A stretch of 64,000 bases of DNA, taken from contig NC_088298.1 of assembly GCF_032854445.1 (NCBI RefSeq), forward strand, positions 20,171,295-20,235,294, written 5' to 3'. A program made the translations under genes and the position numbers. This document shows positions 1 to 11,300 of the stretch, one piece after another. The notes beneath the pieces were generated by a model. It did not search any database. It saw only the letters and a list, made by a program, of their open reading frames with translations, and had not been told where the DNA came from. Positions within the stretch are counted from its first letter, which is position 1. Each line of letters opens with the position of its first letter. The stretch comes from Liolophura sinensis (taxonomy: Eukaryota; Mollusca; Polyplacophora; Chitonida; Chitonidae).

Positions 1-310
1 GCCCATGTGAACGTAAAGTTGGGACATTTAATCCGGTTTATTTACCCCAGCTAGCGACGTGGCTTTGAGCCAGTTTCAGGGCTTGAGCCGGTTTATCTGT
101 GCCGTGTCAAGGGCAACTGGATTAAATGTCCCGGGGTACGTGGAGCTCAGCATGACATCGCAATTACTAAACCGGCTTAAATGTGAACGGGCAAATCCCT
201 GAACTGGCTTAAAACTGGCTTGGCCATATTGTAATGTGAACGCACGCATTTTCACAACTGGCTTCGATTTAAACCAGTTCAAATTTGATCCGGTTTAAAT
301 TTTGGCAGTG
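1..310. repeat. Repeat-like stretch with recurring CCGGTTTA and TGTGAACG motifs
   Basis: CCGGTTTA (or its complement) occurs several times, and TGTGAACG three times. No gene is seen, and the left edge cuts the structure. Confidence 0.4.
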
Positions 311-546
311 TGAATGGGGTATTATTACATATACTTGGTGACCCAGTGCCTTGTATTGTCCCTGTGCTATTGTGGCAAAAAATGTGCAAAAAAAAGCCTA
401 CGCATCCAAACGAGAGCTTTTGTGAAATATATAAATTCTGAAGTCATTATGGACTAGTAAATAAAATTAGGTTTTGCTTGATGAAGGTCAGGTGTTATGG
501 GGGTTTTTTGGGGTTTTTTTTGGCTGACCCACTGAGCAGACGTGAT

Positions 547-873
547 GTCATATGAATCAGCTGCAATGGTAAGAGTTCAAATTCAGCTCGGGCTAGTTTT
601 TCTGCAGCTTTACGTTCTGATGGTTATTCTACAAAGAATTTGCTCTTGATGTGAAATAGTATATGGTGTCCTAATGTAGAGCGAGGTTAACTCATACTCG
701 TTTTTCTAGATTCAGTTTTCTCAGGTGTTTCATGAGCATACATACACTGAACAAAAGTGTTGTCATATGAATCAACTGTTGTAATGGTAAGAGTTCAAAT
801 CCAGCTCAGCCACTTTGCCTGTGGCTTAAAGTTGGGATGATTATTCCACTAGGAACTTGTAATTGGTTAGCTT
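547..873. repeat. Pair of about 105-bp direct repeats with B-box-like motif
   Basis: GTCATATGAATCA(G/A)CTG, AATGGTAAGAGTTCAAAT(T/C)CAGCTC and a TTATTC(T/C)AC part occur at about 547-650 and again at 762-873. GAGTTCAAATCC resembles a pol III B box, so these may be worn SINE copies of a third family. Confidence 0.6.
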
Positions 874-2172
874 TGAGATCTGTAGACAATCTCTTCTCGG
901 CTCAGCTTCCACGTTATTTCTGAAAGTTAAGTTGGGAAGAATGAAAGAGATATCAGATCCAGTACTACATGTGAAATCTGCTACAGTTTCACAATGTTGA
1001 GATTGGTTTCCTTGTATTCAGTCCCCGGAAGTCTGTTACTTCTGGTCCGGCAGCATTTCCTTGGACCCTGTTTAATTTTATAATGTTTTTTTGTTTTTGT
1101 TGTCATGGTTGGATGAAAAAAAAACAACAAAAAACTAGAGCCCAAGAGCTGTGAAATGGGTCTATTGCTCTTCCTCTAGTTTTATATTTCTTGTAACTGA
1201 TGACAAATTGTCTTCTAATACAATTCATTGGTCTTCTCCACCCACAAAGGGCCTATCAGTTATTCTGTCTGTAATGGAGGACTCAGCCCCACCTCGTTAT
1301 GACTTGACTTTAAAGAGAATGCATTGCACCAGAACGTCATATTATGATATACTTTAAGATTGTAGACATTTTCCCGAAATTTTTTTTGCAGCTAACTCGT
1401 TACCATTTCTATTTGTTCGGTTACTATGAGCATGAAAATCTTCATTATTTGTACCACTGCGCTATGTGGCAACAGATCAAGACTACATACCGTAACACAA
1501 TGCATGTTTTGGTTCTTACATTGTATAGTTGTATCTCAACAGTACAAATATGGTCAGGGCACATAAAATACATGTACAATCTGTCAACCTTTTTTTCGAT
1601 CTTTTCAGGATTATAACAAAATGTTCAGCAAATATAGCAAACGTAATTAACAGCTCAATCCATAACTAAACAGATAACGTCTTCAACGGATCATAAAAAA
1701 AACTTTTTATAATAGGTTTGTTGGCATTTAGGCAATCAGGAAGATCAACTATTGAGCAGTAGTCCACGGGTCAAGTGGTGCTACAGATAACTTTCAGAGG
1801 TAGTGCGGTATTCCCTACTTTTGCAAGAGAGGGAGTACACAGTTTTTTTGAAAACACTTCACAATTTTGGGTCCCAAACAAATTTTGGGGTGGGGGCGGT
1901 CAGCTGCATATAGTGTGGTTCAGCTGCATATAAATGGCCGTCGCACGGAATATACTGGGAGCAAATCCGTAAATGAACTCGATTCAGAGAGAGCACATTT
2001 CAGTTTATCCAGAAATGTAAAACATGTTATGGGTTAGTTTATTTTCAGCTCCTTATCCTGAACAAGATAGGGAGAGAGAAAAAAACGCGACCACGAGTGT
2101 TCGCCTCAGTAACCAGAGTGGTTGAGTTACGTGACCAAATCTGGCCGCACAGGGGAGATAACACGAGTCAGC
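874..2172. other. No gene seen
   Basis: AT-rich DNA with short open frames only (68 and 90 codons). Nothing recognised. Confidence 0.6.
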
Positions 2173-2184
2173 TGGAGGAAGAGA

Positions 2185-2292
2185 TTTATTTATTTGATTA
2201 GTGTTTTACGCCATACTCAAGAATATTTGACTTATACGCCGGCGGCCAGCATTATGGCGGGTTGAAACCGGGCAGAGCCGAGGTTGCTGGCA
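2185..2292 (-). mobile_element. SINE-1, 5'-truncated, with 12-bp target duplication
   Basis: Body blocks TTTTACGCCATACTCAAGAA and GGCGGCCAGCATTATGGCGGG are read on the plus strand, so the element itself is on the minus strand. The direct repeat TGGAGGAAGAGA flanks it (2173-2184 and 2293-2304). The tRNA-like head is lost. Confidence 0.85.
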
Positions 2293-2541
2293 TGGAGGAA
2301 GAGAGAGAATTTGAACAGATGTAAAGCGAATACAATACATACTGAAGATAATTTTATACACGCTAACCTGAAAAACATTTTTTTCTCAAAATTATCTCGT
2401 TTTGTTTATCTGTTTGTTTCATTTACTAGCTTACCCAAGATCTGTGTTCTTTGTATTCATTATTACTTTGGTTTTAATTTTTACCATCATTATTTTGACA
2501 TAGATGGCCTGCTTTAACGCTATCAAGCTCTTTTTTTCTCC

Positions 2542-2737
2542 AAATAACTCGTCTGATGCTCTTGCTTATTTTTAACTATTTTAATGTACCTTTTTAATTA
2601 TATGTTTGTTTGTTTATTTATTTTTAAAATTTATCATTCCTTTGCACATTTATTTATTGATTTAAAAATATTTATTTGTTAATAAATATTTTTCAATTAA
2701 ATAGTATAGGTTGAAAAAAACGGCAAGAAAAATATTC
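2542..2737. repeat. Left inverted arm, copy a
   Basis: It begins AAATAACTCGTCTGATGCTC and contains CCTTTGCACATTTATTTATT. The reverse complement of 7083-7219 matches closely. A second, direct copy follows at 2811. Confidence 0.75.
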
Positions 2738-2810
2738 AGAAATAATTCATGTTATCAAAATGAGTTTTTCTGCTCTAACACCAAGCTTTTTTTTTGGGGG
2801 GGGGGGGGTC

Positions 2811-3010
2811 AAATAAATCGACTGATGCTCTTGCTTATTCTTTAATATGTAATAATAATTATTTGTTTACTTACTATTTTATTCATTTATTTTTAAATCT
2901 GATCATACCTTTGTACATTTATTTAAATAAGCATTTTGCAATTAAATAGTACAGGCTTAAAAAACTAGAAAGAAAAATTGTATCTGAACTAGCCTAGTAT
3001 TATATAAATG
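2811..3010. repeat. Left inverted arm, copy b
   Basis: It begins AAATAAATCGACTGATGCTC and is a direct copy of 2542-2737, about 269 bp further on. Its inner end (ACAGG..GAAAGAAAAATTG) matches the inner end of the right arm better than copy a does. A run of G (2796-2808) lies just outside it. Confidence 0.7.
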
Positions 3011-3993
3011 TTTTTCTTAGTTGCTGCTTTCACAATTTCAGTGTTGTAAATACCGTAAAATATCCTATGGGTAAGAAAACTGACTCACAAACACAGTTTT
3101 GTCATTTACAAAAAGGTATGTCTGAATTGGACTACCGGTGTGTCTGTCAGACATCCAGTCACCATTTATATATCTATCATACTTGTCAGCACAGGAAGCA
3201 TGTTTCCAGGCAGGGCACTCCTTTCTTTCATCCATCACAGCCCACCATGTCTTCCAGACAATCCGGCTGGCCACCCTTACAATGGCACAATATCCTATAA
3301 ACTGGTATTACGGTATTAGCAGGCAATTCTGTTGTAAAACTAATTTTGGAAAAAGTTCCATTTGACCTATTGACAGACATTTAAGTAAATGTTGTTTCAT
3401 AACACTAGTGTTGTATATCAGCTTTAGTGTAACGGCCTGTCCTAGGCGTAACATTAATCCGTGAGTAGAGAGTTGTTGCCCGTTGTACTATGAGAGTTAT
3501 TCCCCATGTTTTTGTATTGATTTTTGAGTGCCTGTGTGCAGCCATTTTGCGAAAACCTATAAATGCAGATTCTATCTAATTTCAAAGAGACATGGTCATT
3601 AGTATGTTTTTTTTGGTTTGTCATAGCTGTTAGTGTCAACGTAATGACAAGTTGTAATTCAACTGAATAACTGTGTAACTTTTCATCTAGAAGCTTTATT
3701 TCGAGTAAAATGGAATAAATGTAAAATGCACATGGCGTAATGTTATAACCGCCATATGGTGCCCAATTTTCGTTTTGTGTAAACTCTATTCTTGACGCAC
3801 GTTTCTAGCTATCTTCCGTTTCACGGAGCTTTCAGTCTAATCAATAAACCTTCAGTAGTAATCCCAGAAACTGGGAGTAGCCGTTTCTTCATCGCAGTGC
3901 GATATGAGCTGTGGTGCTAGACATGCGAACCGGTACTAGAGCTGGCACACTCCGTTACATTTATTGTCCCACGGTATCCAGTAAAACAGAACT

Positions 3994-5490
3994 CTACCAA
4001 ATTTGCATCAGCCAACACACCACAGTCATAGCTGTTTTCTTGTTGCTGGATGTCGGGAATTTTAACAGTATAAATCTTTTTTTTCCGATTACATGAGCGG
4101 AGGTGAATTGTATTTGTAATGATTGAGTTAGCGTCTTGTCATGACATGGATCTTTGTCCTCATTCGTACTGGTTCCTTCGCATGTCTTACAAGCACCAGG
4201 ATTAATATTTTGTAAATCTGTCTTTATGTATTCTACTATTTCTTCTGGCCTGACAACTTTTTTCTGGAAAATAATTTCATCTTCAGGTACGAAAATGCCC
4301 TTCCAGGTATAATTTCCTACTCCGCAATATCCTAGCAAAATTTCGTGACAATAAAATAAAAAACGTAGTGAGATAAAAGAAACTGAAATCTAAATTATCT
4401 GCTGTCATATCCTTCCAACCATGTAAACTTTTCGTGACTGCATTTAAGGATTCAGACATGTTATCTGTGGCCCCAGAAAATGAATCAGATAGATTTGACT
4501 GTTTTTCAGTTATCTATTGTTCAGAAAACTTTACAATATTTGGCATTATTCCTTTTTTATAGTATGACACGTCAGCGCCTGACCACTTGGATGTGAGTTT
4601 TTAACAGGTCTCCAAAAACTGTGATTTTTTGTCACATTGTAAAAGAACTTTCAAATCCTGCATGTAGGCTGCGATGTTTGAGGATATATTTCCGCCGAAG
4701 CCAGAATTTAAAATCACGCTTAAGGTGATTCCAGCTATGTAAAATTTGACAGTTTTGAAAAGTTTGTTCAATAGCCTTCGTTATTACTTTTTCAGGGTCA
4801 TTAGTAATGGAGAATTTTAGGGTAGATAGCCTCGTTATAACTTCTATGAGTGTTTCAAAAGAGAATTTGTGATATTTTTGAAATTTTCTATCATGAATCA
4901 GAAATACCAAAGAAATAACAGGGGATTCGTTAAACAGCTCGTGTCAGTATACTAATGGGTAAACGTAAAAATCGCCAAATAAAAACATGGTATCGTAAGC
5001 TAGAACAATTTCTTTCGGTGAGGCTTTAGTCAGTGTGTTAAATTCTTGTACTATTTCGGACGATTCCACTATTGCTATCAAGTTGGGATATACTGCCATA
5101 TGCAGAACGCAGTCACCTAAATGATGAGCTAACTCGTAGAGATTATATTATTTATTATTGTATCTTCATGACTTAACCGGTTAGCTCGAGATACAGATTC
5201 TTTTGCGTCTTTAACTTGCTTCAGGTTATGTGGATTAAAGACTTCGACAGGCTTCGCTTGTCGGGTTTGCACAAACTGCTTGTCGATAAACTTCCATGGC
5301 TGTCTTATTTTGACTTTCTACCTTAACACGCTGAATGACAGGAGGGGCATGTTCTTACAAATTCTTTGGAGTTCTTCATTTTTTTATTACCATGGAATCA
5401 AGGTGTGTACACAGATTTATCATTAATATAATGCACAAGAACAGTTTTCGGATCAGAAACTAACCAGTAAGCCATCCGTTTAAATTCCAT
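3994..5490 (-). pseudogene. MULE transposase remnant
   Basis: This is the coding part of the MULE. Reading frames 4910-4632 (92 codons) and 4338-3994 (114 codons) are the longest intact parts. Between and before them the same homology runs on through in-frame stops, such as a TAG in the stretch near 4520 and a stop near 4955. The block WNHLKRDFKFWLR and the preceding TNDPEK match the catalytic-core region typical of MULE proteins in animal genomes. There is no active copy here. Confidence 0.7.
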
Positions 5491-5966
5491 AAATCAATTA
5501 AGACTCTTTTTTTCCTTGAAAAACATTTCAATTCATTAAAGTTTTCAGATCTAACTATGAAAAATTCCCCGCTGATAGGTTTGATTGGAGGGATAGGTGA
5601 TACTTTGTTAGAGCTGTTTGTTAAAATTTCAAAAGCCCTATCGTAAGCGATTCTTTCTGTTCATTCCCCGTTTGCGTTACACCTCCACCAAACGCGACGT
5701 CAGCCGTCGGTTTCTCTGCATTAGAGCTATCCTGCGTGAAGTCGGGCATCAGCAAAATGATTTAAATCCTTATGGTTTTGTGGTGGTCGTGAATAATTTA
5801 ATGAAAACGATGAGAGGAGATCCATAATTACCATGCATGGGTATATATATATATAGAATGACGGAATCGGCCTTGTTGTTTAGGTGTGATAACCTTTAGG
5901 GAAAGATATCGATTTTCTACAGTTTTTAGTAGTCTGGTGCAAAACTGAATCATTGAATGGAAACAT

Positions 5967-5968
<2 letters not shown>

Positions 5969-6013
<45 letters not shown>
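5969..6013. repeat. (TA)n microsatellite
   Basis: About 22 TA units follow each other with one slip at the right end. Confidence 0.95.
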
Positions 6014-6019
<6 letters not shown>

Positions 6020-6270
6020 GTTCTTACAACCCTGTTCGCTCCCATGGAGCTAAGGTGGAGTCCATCTCGGTTAAGGAGATCCTCTGGAGCACTCCTTTGG
6101 AAACGAAGGTGTGTCCAATATACAAAAAGCCATTGGATTCTTTGGCTTAATCTTGCCAGGGCACTATTTTCCTCCAGGACCCTTTCATTGACTGTTCCAA
6201 GAAACCGCATAGTATTGTGAGAGTCGTTTCTGGTTCTGGGCAGAATGCCAGACAGGGTGACCAGAACCCT
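6020..6270 (-). pseudogene. SGNH/GDSL-hydrolase-like fragment
   Basis: The minus frame 6306-5950 includes SGILPRTRND, NSALARLSQ and RDGLHLSSMGANR. The last resembles the C-terminal D-x-x-H block of SGNH hydrolase-like domains found in many repeated invertebrate genes and some transposons. The frame then runs into a (TA)n microsatellite (5969-6013), so it is broken. It lies between the MULE transposase and the right arm. Function and origin are not known. Confidence 0.45.
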
Positions 6271-7024
6271 GAAATATACATCAAGGTAAAGATAATTGCA
6301 GAACAAGCGTAAATGCTACAGCTTGTGGCTACGGGCCACCATTTGTACAGTAGACAGGAGCTATCATGCAGCATGTTATATGAGATTCCCTCCTACACAA
6401 TAAACTGCACGATTCTTTTTTTGTTCGAGCAATGTTAAAACAAGATCAGAACGTGTAGCTTTCTGGGCAACCTTAATTCTGTTACAAAAATGTGTCCCCA
6501 CAACTAAGAACCAAGTCTTTCTTCTTGTTCCGGTACATGTCGTATGTTATCTGGTGGTGTTATAGTCATTTCTGCCAACGTGATATAAGTGAAATTTTCT
6601 TGAGTACGTCGTAAAACATCAATCAAATAATTCAAGCAAGAAATACATTCCTTTCATGCACTCACATTTTTCTATATTTTTTTCTAAGGATAAAACCTGT
6701 ATTAAAATATACAAAAATAATAATTTTAGGATATTATTTTACGAATAATTTACAGCTGATGAGAAATGAACTGTGATGCATGTATTTAAAAAAATAATTT
6801 CATTTTAAAAGGAGGAAATCAATAAATGTTTGACCTCACTGGACTTCATTTTATTCAGAATGTGTGAGGACAAAAAACTTTTCATTTGAAAAATAGACAA
6901 GGTTTCTTCTGGGAAACCAAGAAAAGAAACAAACGTTATTATAATACAGTAAGCAAATCTATAAGACTTAGAATTATGTCTGTAGTTCATAAATTTTCAA
7001 CAGTTGTGGTGGCTTACATTTTGA

Positions 7025-7219
7025 AAACACTAATCTATTTCTGAACCAATTTTTTCTTTAATTTTTTTTACCTGTAAATTATCTAATTGCAAAATATTTA
7101 TTGAGAAATAAATAAATGTGCAAAGGATTGATCAATTTTAAAAATAAATAAATAAACATATAATTAAAAAGCTATATTAAAATAGTTAAGAATAAGCAAG
7201 AGCATCAGACGAGTTATTT
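7025..7219. repeat. Right inverted arm of the MULE-like element
   Basis: On the minus strand this reads AAATAACTCGTCTGATGCTCTTGC and onward as in the left arms. Its outer end at about 7219-7225 directly abuts the Ty3/gypsy protease sequence, suggesting that one element inserted into the other. Confidence 0.75.
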
Positions 7220-7225
7220 CAAACA

Positions 7226-8240
7226 AACAGTCGATGACACAGAGCCCGTTTCTGAAATCGCTAATGACAGGTATTTCCTGGGACAAGTGAAAAGTGTCCA
7301 CAACACTTCGGTACCGCCATGGCGAACTGTGCTGCACATAGATGGTACTGACATTGACTTTGAGATAGACTGTTGTGCTGATGTGACTGTGATTTCTGAG
7401 AAAACGTTCAGCTACGAGAGAGACCTTTCAGATCAACATCAGTCATTTTGGTCAGTCCTGGAGGTCAGTTAAAGTGTTGGATCAGTTCATCAGTTGTTGT
7501 TTTCGTAAATTATTACCTGAGAGTGTATGTAGTACAGAGTGATATTGACCATTTGTTGAGTCGCTCAACAACTGTCGAAATGAATTTGATCGCACGTTTT
7601 GACACTGTAACACACCAAGAGCAGAGTGAAGATGTGTTTGGTGAACTTGGTCTAGTGAAAGACACTATGGTCAAAATTAAGTTGCGAGATGACGCTATTC
7701 CGTATTGTGCTACAACAGCTAGGCGAGGACCTGTTCCACAACTCAAGCGCATGGAGCGTCTCGGTGTTATACGAACAGTCACAGAACCGGCTGATTGGTG
7801 TTCACATAGGGTCGTTGTACCTAAACGGGGTGGTAAAGCACGCATCTGCAGTGATCTAAAGCCACTTAATAAAGCCGTTAAACGTGACTTGTATACTTTA
7901 CCAAACTTCGATATACTTCATGAACTATCAGAAGCTAAGGCATTTTCTAAGTTAGATGCATCGTGTGGTTCTTGGCAGTTGGGCCTTGATGAAGAGAGCA
8001 GTAAAATTACACCTTTCATAACGCCTATTGGGAGATTCAGATTCTTGAGAATGCCGTTTGGAATATCAAGTGCCAGTGAATTTGTCCAACGCGAAATGAC
8101 TGAATTGTTAGATGGTTTCCCCGGGTAAGTGGTATTCCAGGATGACGTCATGGTATTTGGTCCAGACGTAGAAGGACATGATGACAATTTATCCATTGTT
8201 CTTAAGAAAGTGAGTGAATCTGGCATGAAACTCCTACCGA
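7226..8240 (+). pseudogene. Broken Ty3/gypsy LTR-retrotransposon fragment (protease and reverse transcriptase)
   Basis: The first part (7226-7472) resembles a retropepsin: WRTVLHIDGT..IDFEIDCCADVTVI. The expected catalytic D-(T/S)-G is D-C-C here, so the protease is dead. A frame change follows at about 7450. The next frame (7448-8128) has the linker and reverse-transcriptase palm and fingers: WCSHRVVVPKRGGKARICSDL, then FSKLDA (motif A catalytic Asp), and FLRMPFGISSASEFVQREM. It stops at TAA just before the catalytic motif, which is still visible beyond the stop as FQDD followed by VMVFG. There is also an internal deletion before MERLGVI. No RNase H, integrase or LTRs are seen. It is a fossil of a selfish element, not a host gene. 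Confidence 0.88.
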
Positions 8241-8275
8241 GTTACTCCATAGACCAGTCCATGTGATCATGAAAA

Positions 8276-8345
8276 TCACAGCCACCTCATTGGTGAGAGG
8301 CTCCTGGGTCTAGTAGGAAACCACTAGGCTACGCAGGCCAAACAT
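8276..8345 (-). mobile_element. SINE-1 head fragment, diverged
   Basis: The block TTGGTGAGAGGCTCCTGGGT and the nearby ACTAGGCTACGCAGGCC match the tRNA-like end of SINE-1 on the minus strand. It lies directly after the gypsy fragment. Confidence 0.5.
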
Positions 8346-8349
8346 CTCC

Positions 8350-11300
8350 CCCCACAGCAAATCCACAAGTTTGCAGACATTGGAATCAAAACACCACATA
8401 AAATGTTATTTATTTTTTTATTTAATTTAATAGGGAATTTAAATACATACTGAACAACCAAAAATAATTAACTGACTTCAATCATGACAACAAAGGACAA
8501 ACGCCATGTTCCGTGATGGCCTCATCACTAGTGCGCTTACACAAAAACAACAAGAAAATGATCTAATACAGAACTGGATTGGAGAGTTCCTCTCCGGAGC
8601 GTAAGATAACAGAGGGATCAGAAATAATAGTGCAAACTTTGCACTTTGGTTGGTCGCATTCTGAGAGATGCCAAATTGTTTGTGATGCCTCTGTTATATG
8701 CCTCATAAGTTCACCTTAGTACAAGAAGTGTTCAAATGAACACTTTTCTGAAAATTGTCTGTTTACAAAGTTTTTACATCTTATTTTAAACTTTTTTTAC
8801 TGAAAGCTGACAGTGAAATTCAAAACTTTTCTCTGTATAAAACATAAAATTTATAGCAAAGCATATATAACCTTTAAAATTTAACATTATTATGAACTGG
8901 CTTTCCTCCAGGAACAAACAGATCATTCCATGCTGTTAACCATTAAAACTCTTCATTTTTCATAATTATAAAGAAAACACAGTTTGCTGTTTTGAACAAA
9001 AAAGACCAATCCTGACTTCCTTTAAAAAAACTAACTTTCATTTTTCCAACAAAAAACTAACTAATCCTATGTAACTTTCTTTAAAAAACAAACAAACAAA
9101 CTTTTATTTCAACTAAAATTCCTGATTTTTAAGATCATCTAAAGAGAAATGTTTTTAAAAAACAAAAAACCAGAACATATGGTTCGAACATCAATTCTCA
9201 AGCTGACCCACAACAACATGCGACAACGAACAGAAGGTAAAATAATTATTCCATTTTTCATTATCACAGATAATACCATATACCAGAATATATTATCATT
9301 ATTATTATTATTCAAAGGATACTCTTTATGTCATACTGTAACGTTATATATATATAGATATATATATATATATATATATTTATAGATGTATGAATATTTG
9401 TGGATATAGTTTGTATATAGACATCTTATACAGAAAACAAACGTAGATCATCTGACACTTAACAATAACAAGTTCACAAAAAGAACACCACTGTATCCAC
9501 GAAAATCACACAATACCGTAACAACACAAAGAAATGAACAAAAAAAAAATCATTTCAAGGAAATGTATTAAGAACACTTCTGAAATGATTTGCATGTTCA
9601 TGCGGTCAACTCAAGTCTGCAAAAATCAAGCACTACATCTATATAATCAATTATATATTATAATAATATTAATAATAATAAATAATGAATAAAGAGGGGA
9701 AAAATAAATGGTTCATACTTGTATGAACAAAGTGTGCATAACAATAAATTAGCAAAGGAACGATGGGAAGTTAAAAGAAAAACTGAGGTGTAATGGTGGT
9801 GGCGATGAGGAATAAAAGGGGCATCACTCTCTCAATCCTCATTTCCAAATTAACTGACAAGGTTATCCCCCTTGTTCTGCATGACGCATTAAACTGTAAC
9901 ATATTTACAAACTGTGAGTAAAATACATGTAGATCCACAAGGAACAGCACAAAATACATCTACACATTAATTATTAATCAAATTATTATCAAATAATTAA
10001 TGGCAAGAAAATTTCACTTGTTAAGCACCATTATGTATTTTGAAACTTCTGCAAGTAGATGGCTCAAACCCAGTACAGGTAGTAAAATTCTAGAACTTTT
10101 TCTCTGTAGGCCTACCATCAGGTATTTGCAAAGTATTAATATCTTTAGTTCCTGTTCCATCAACTTTAAGCTCCCAGAGAGATGGCCATCTGCAATATTA
10201 TCCGCCAGTCTCGATGCCTATGATTTAGTCACTGTCCGCAAATTCTATTTCATTACTGTCACCTCCGCTTTTCAACTTTCATTATTAAAACTCTATCCAT
10301 ATTACATGTGCATTACCACTTTCACTATGTTTTTAGGCTACCAGAAGTCCATTAAGGTTTCACTGTTTCACTATTAACCCATTACCATTATGCCTATTAC
10401 ATTATCAGAAGTTTCATTATTTCACCTGATAAAATTTGCAATTCACCTGTTTCATTACCTTAAGTAATACACCCTGTTTCAGTATGGTACCATATCTTTA
10501 ACATTGTGAATCTTCAACACTATACCCTCCTCTTTCAGTTTCCTATTTCACATCTGTCACTTGATTTTGTGTACAGACATTTCACTGACAGGCACTAGAG
10601 AAATAAGCATTATTAACCCAGATACAACACAGCTCTTCGACAATTGTAAAAAAAAAAAAAAAAAAAATCATTATTTTTTAACAACCATAACATTAACTTA
10701 ATTACTTTCTCACAACAAAAAAAAAACTGTTTTAAAAACCCACAGAATTTCTCTGCTTCAAGTTGATCAACTTTTGTGATCAGGTTTAATCAATTCTAGT
10801 GCGATCAATTCTAAAAAAACTAACTTTTTCATAAAAACTGACTGAGAATATATGACAATAACAAAAAAAATTAATTACATAAACTGTGAAAATGACAGGC
10901 ATAAATTAATAATTAGTAGCTTAGTTACTGGAACTACATGTGTCTTCAATAAAGTGAGCTTTAATACAAGCTCTACCCTATATGGTTGAGAATTTGATAT
11001 CAAGAAGAAAATCTCAAGGAACAATTAAATCTCTTCACAACAGGGGGAGAGAATTCCCGCCAAAAAACACGCCACCTTCCATGGAAAAGTCGCCATCAAT
11101 AACAGTAGCAACAACAACAACAAAACGCTTCATAAACTCTACAATAGCATTACCAACCATAATTTATGAACCAACACAATCACATATGCAAATCACAGCA
11201 CTGGGGCATGCTGGGCAATACTTCTGGGATATACATGTATTTATAGGTAGATATAGATATATATTACTGTAATATGTAACTATTTTCACAGAGAAACAAA

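Larger units (their letters stand above)
2542..7219 (-). mobile_element. Decayed Mutator-like (MULE) DNA transposon with long inverted arms
   Basis: Minus-strand translation from about 5490 to 3990 gives MULE-transposase pieces broken by stops and frame changes. In order there is an AYWLVSDP..VLVHY segment at the N-terminal end, a VFLIHDRKFQKYH block, a TNDPEKVITKAIEQTF..WNHLKRDFKFWLR block (4910-4632), a GATDNMSESLNAVTKSLHGWKD block and GYCGVGNY (4338-3994). On both sides lie related AT-rich arms in opposite orientation: 2542-2737 and 2811-3010 (tandem copies) on the left and 7025-7219 on the right. These are candidate terminal inverted repeats. Multiple stops show it cannot make transposase. 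MULE assignment is from recognition of conserved blocks, and element boundaries are inferred. Confidence 0.65.
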
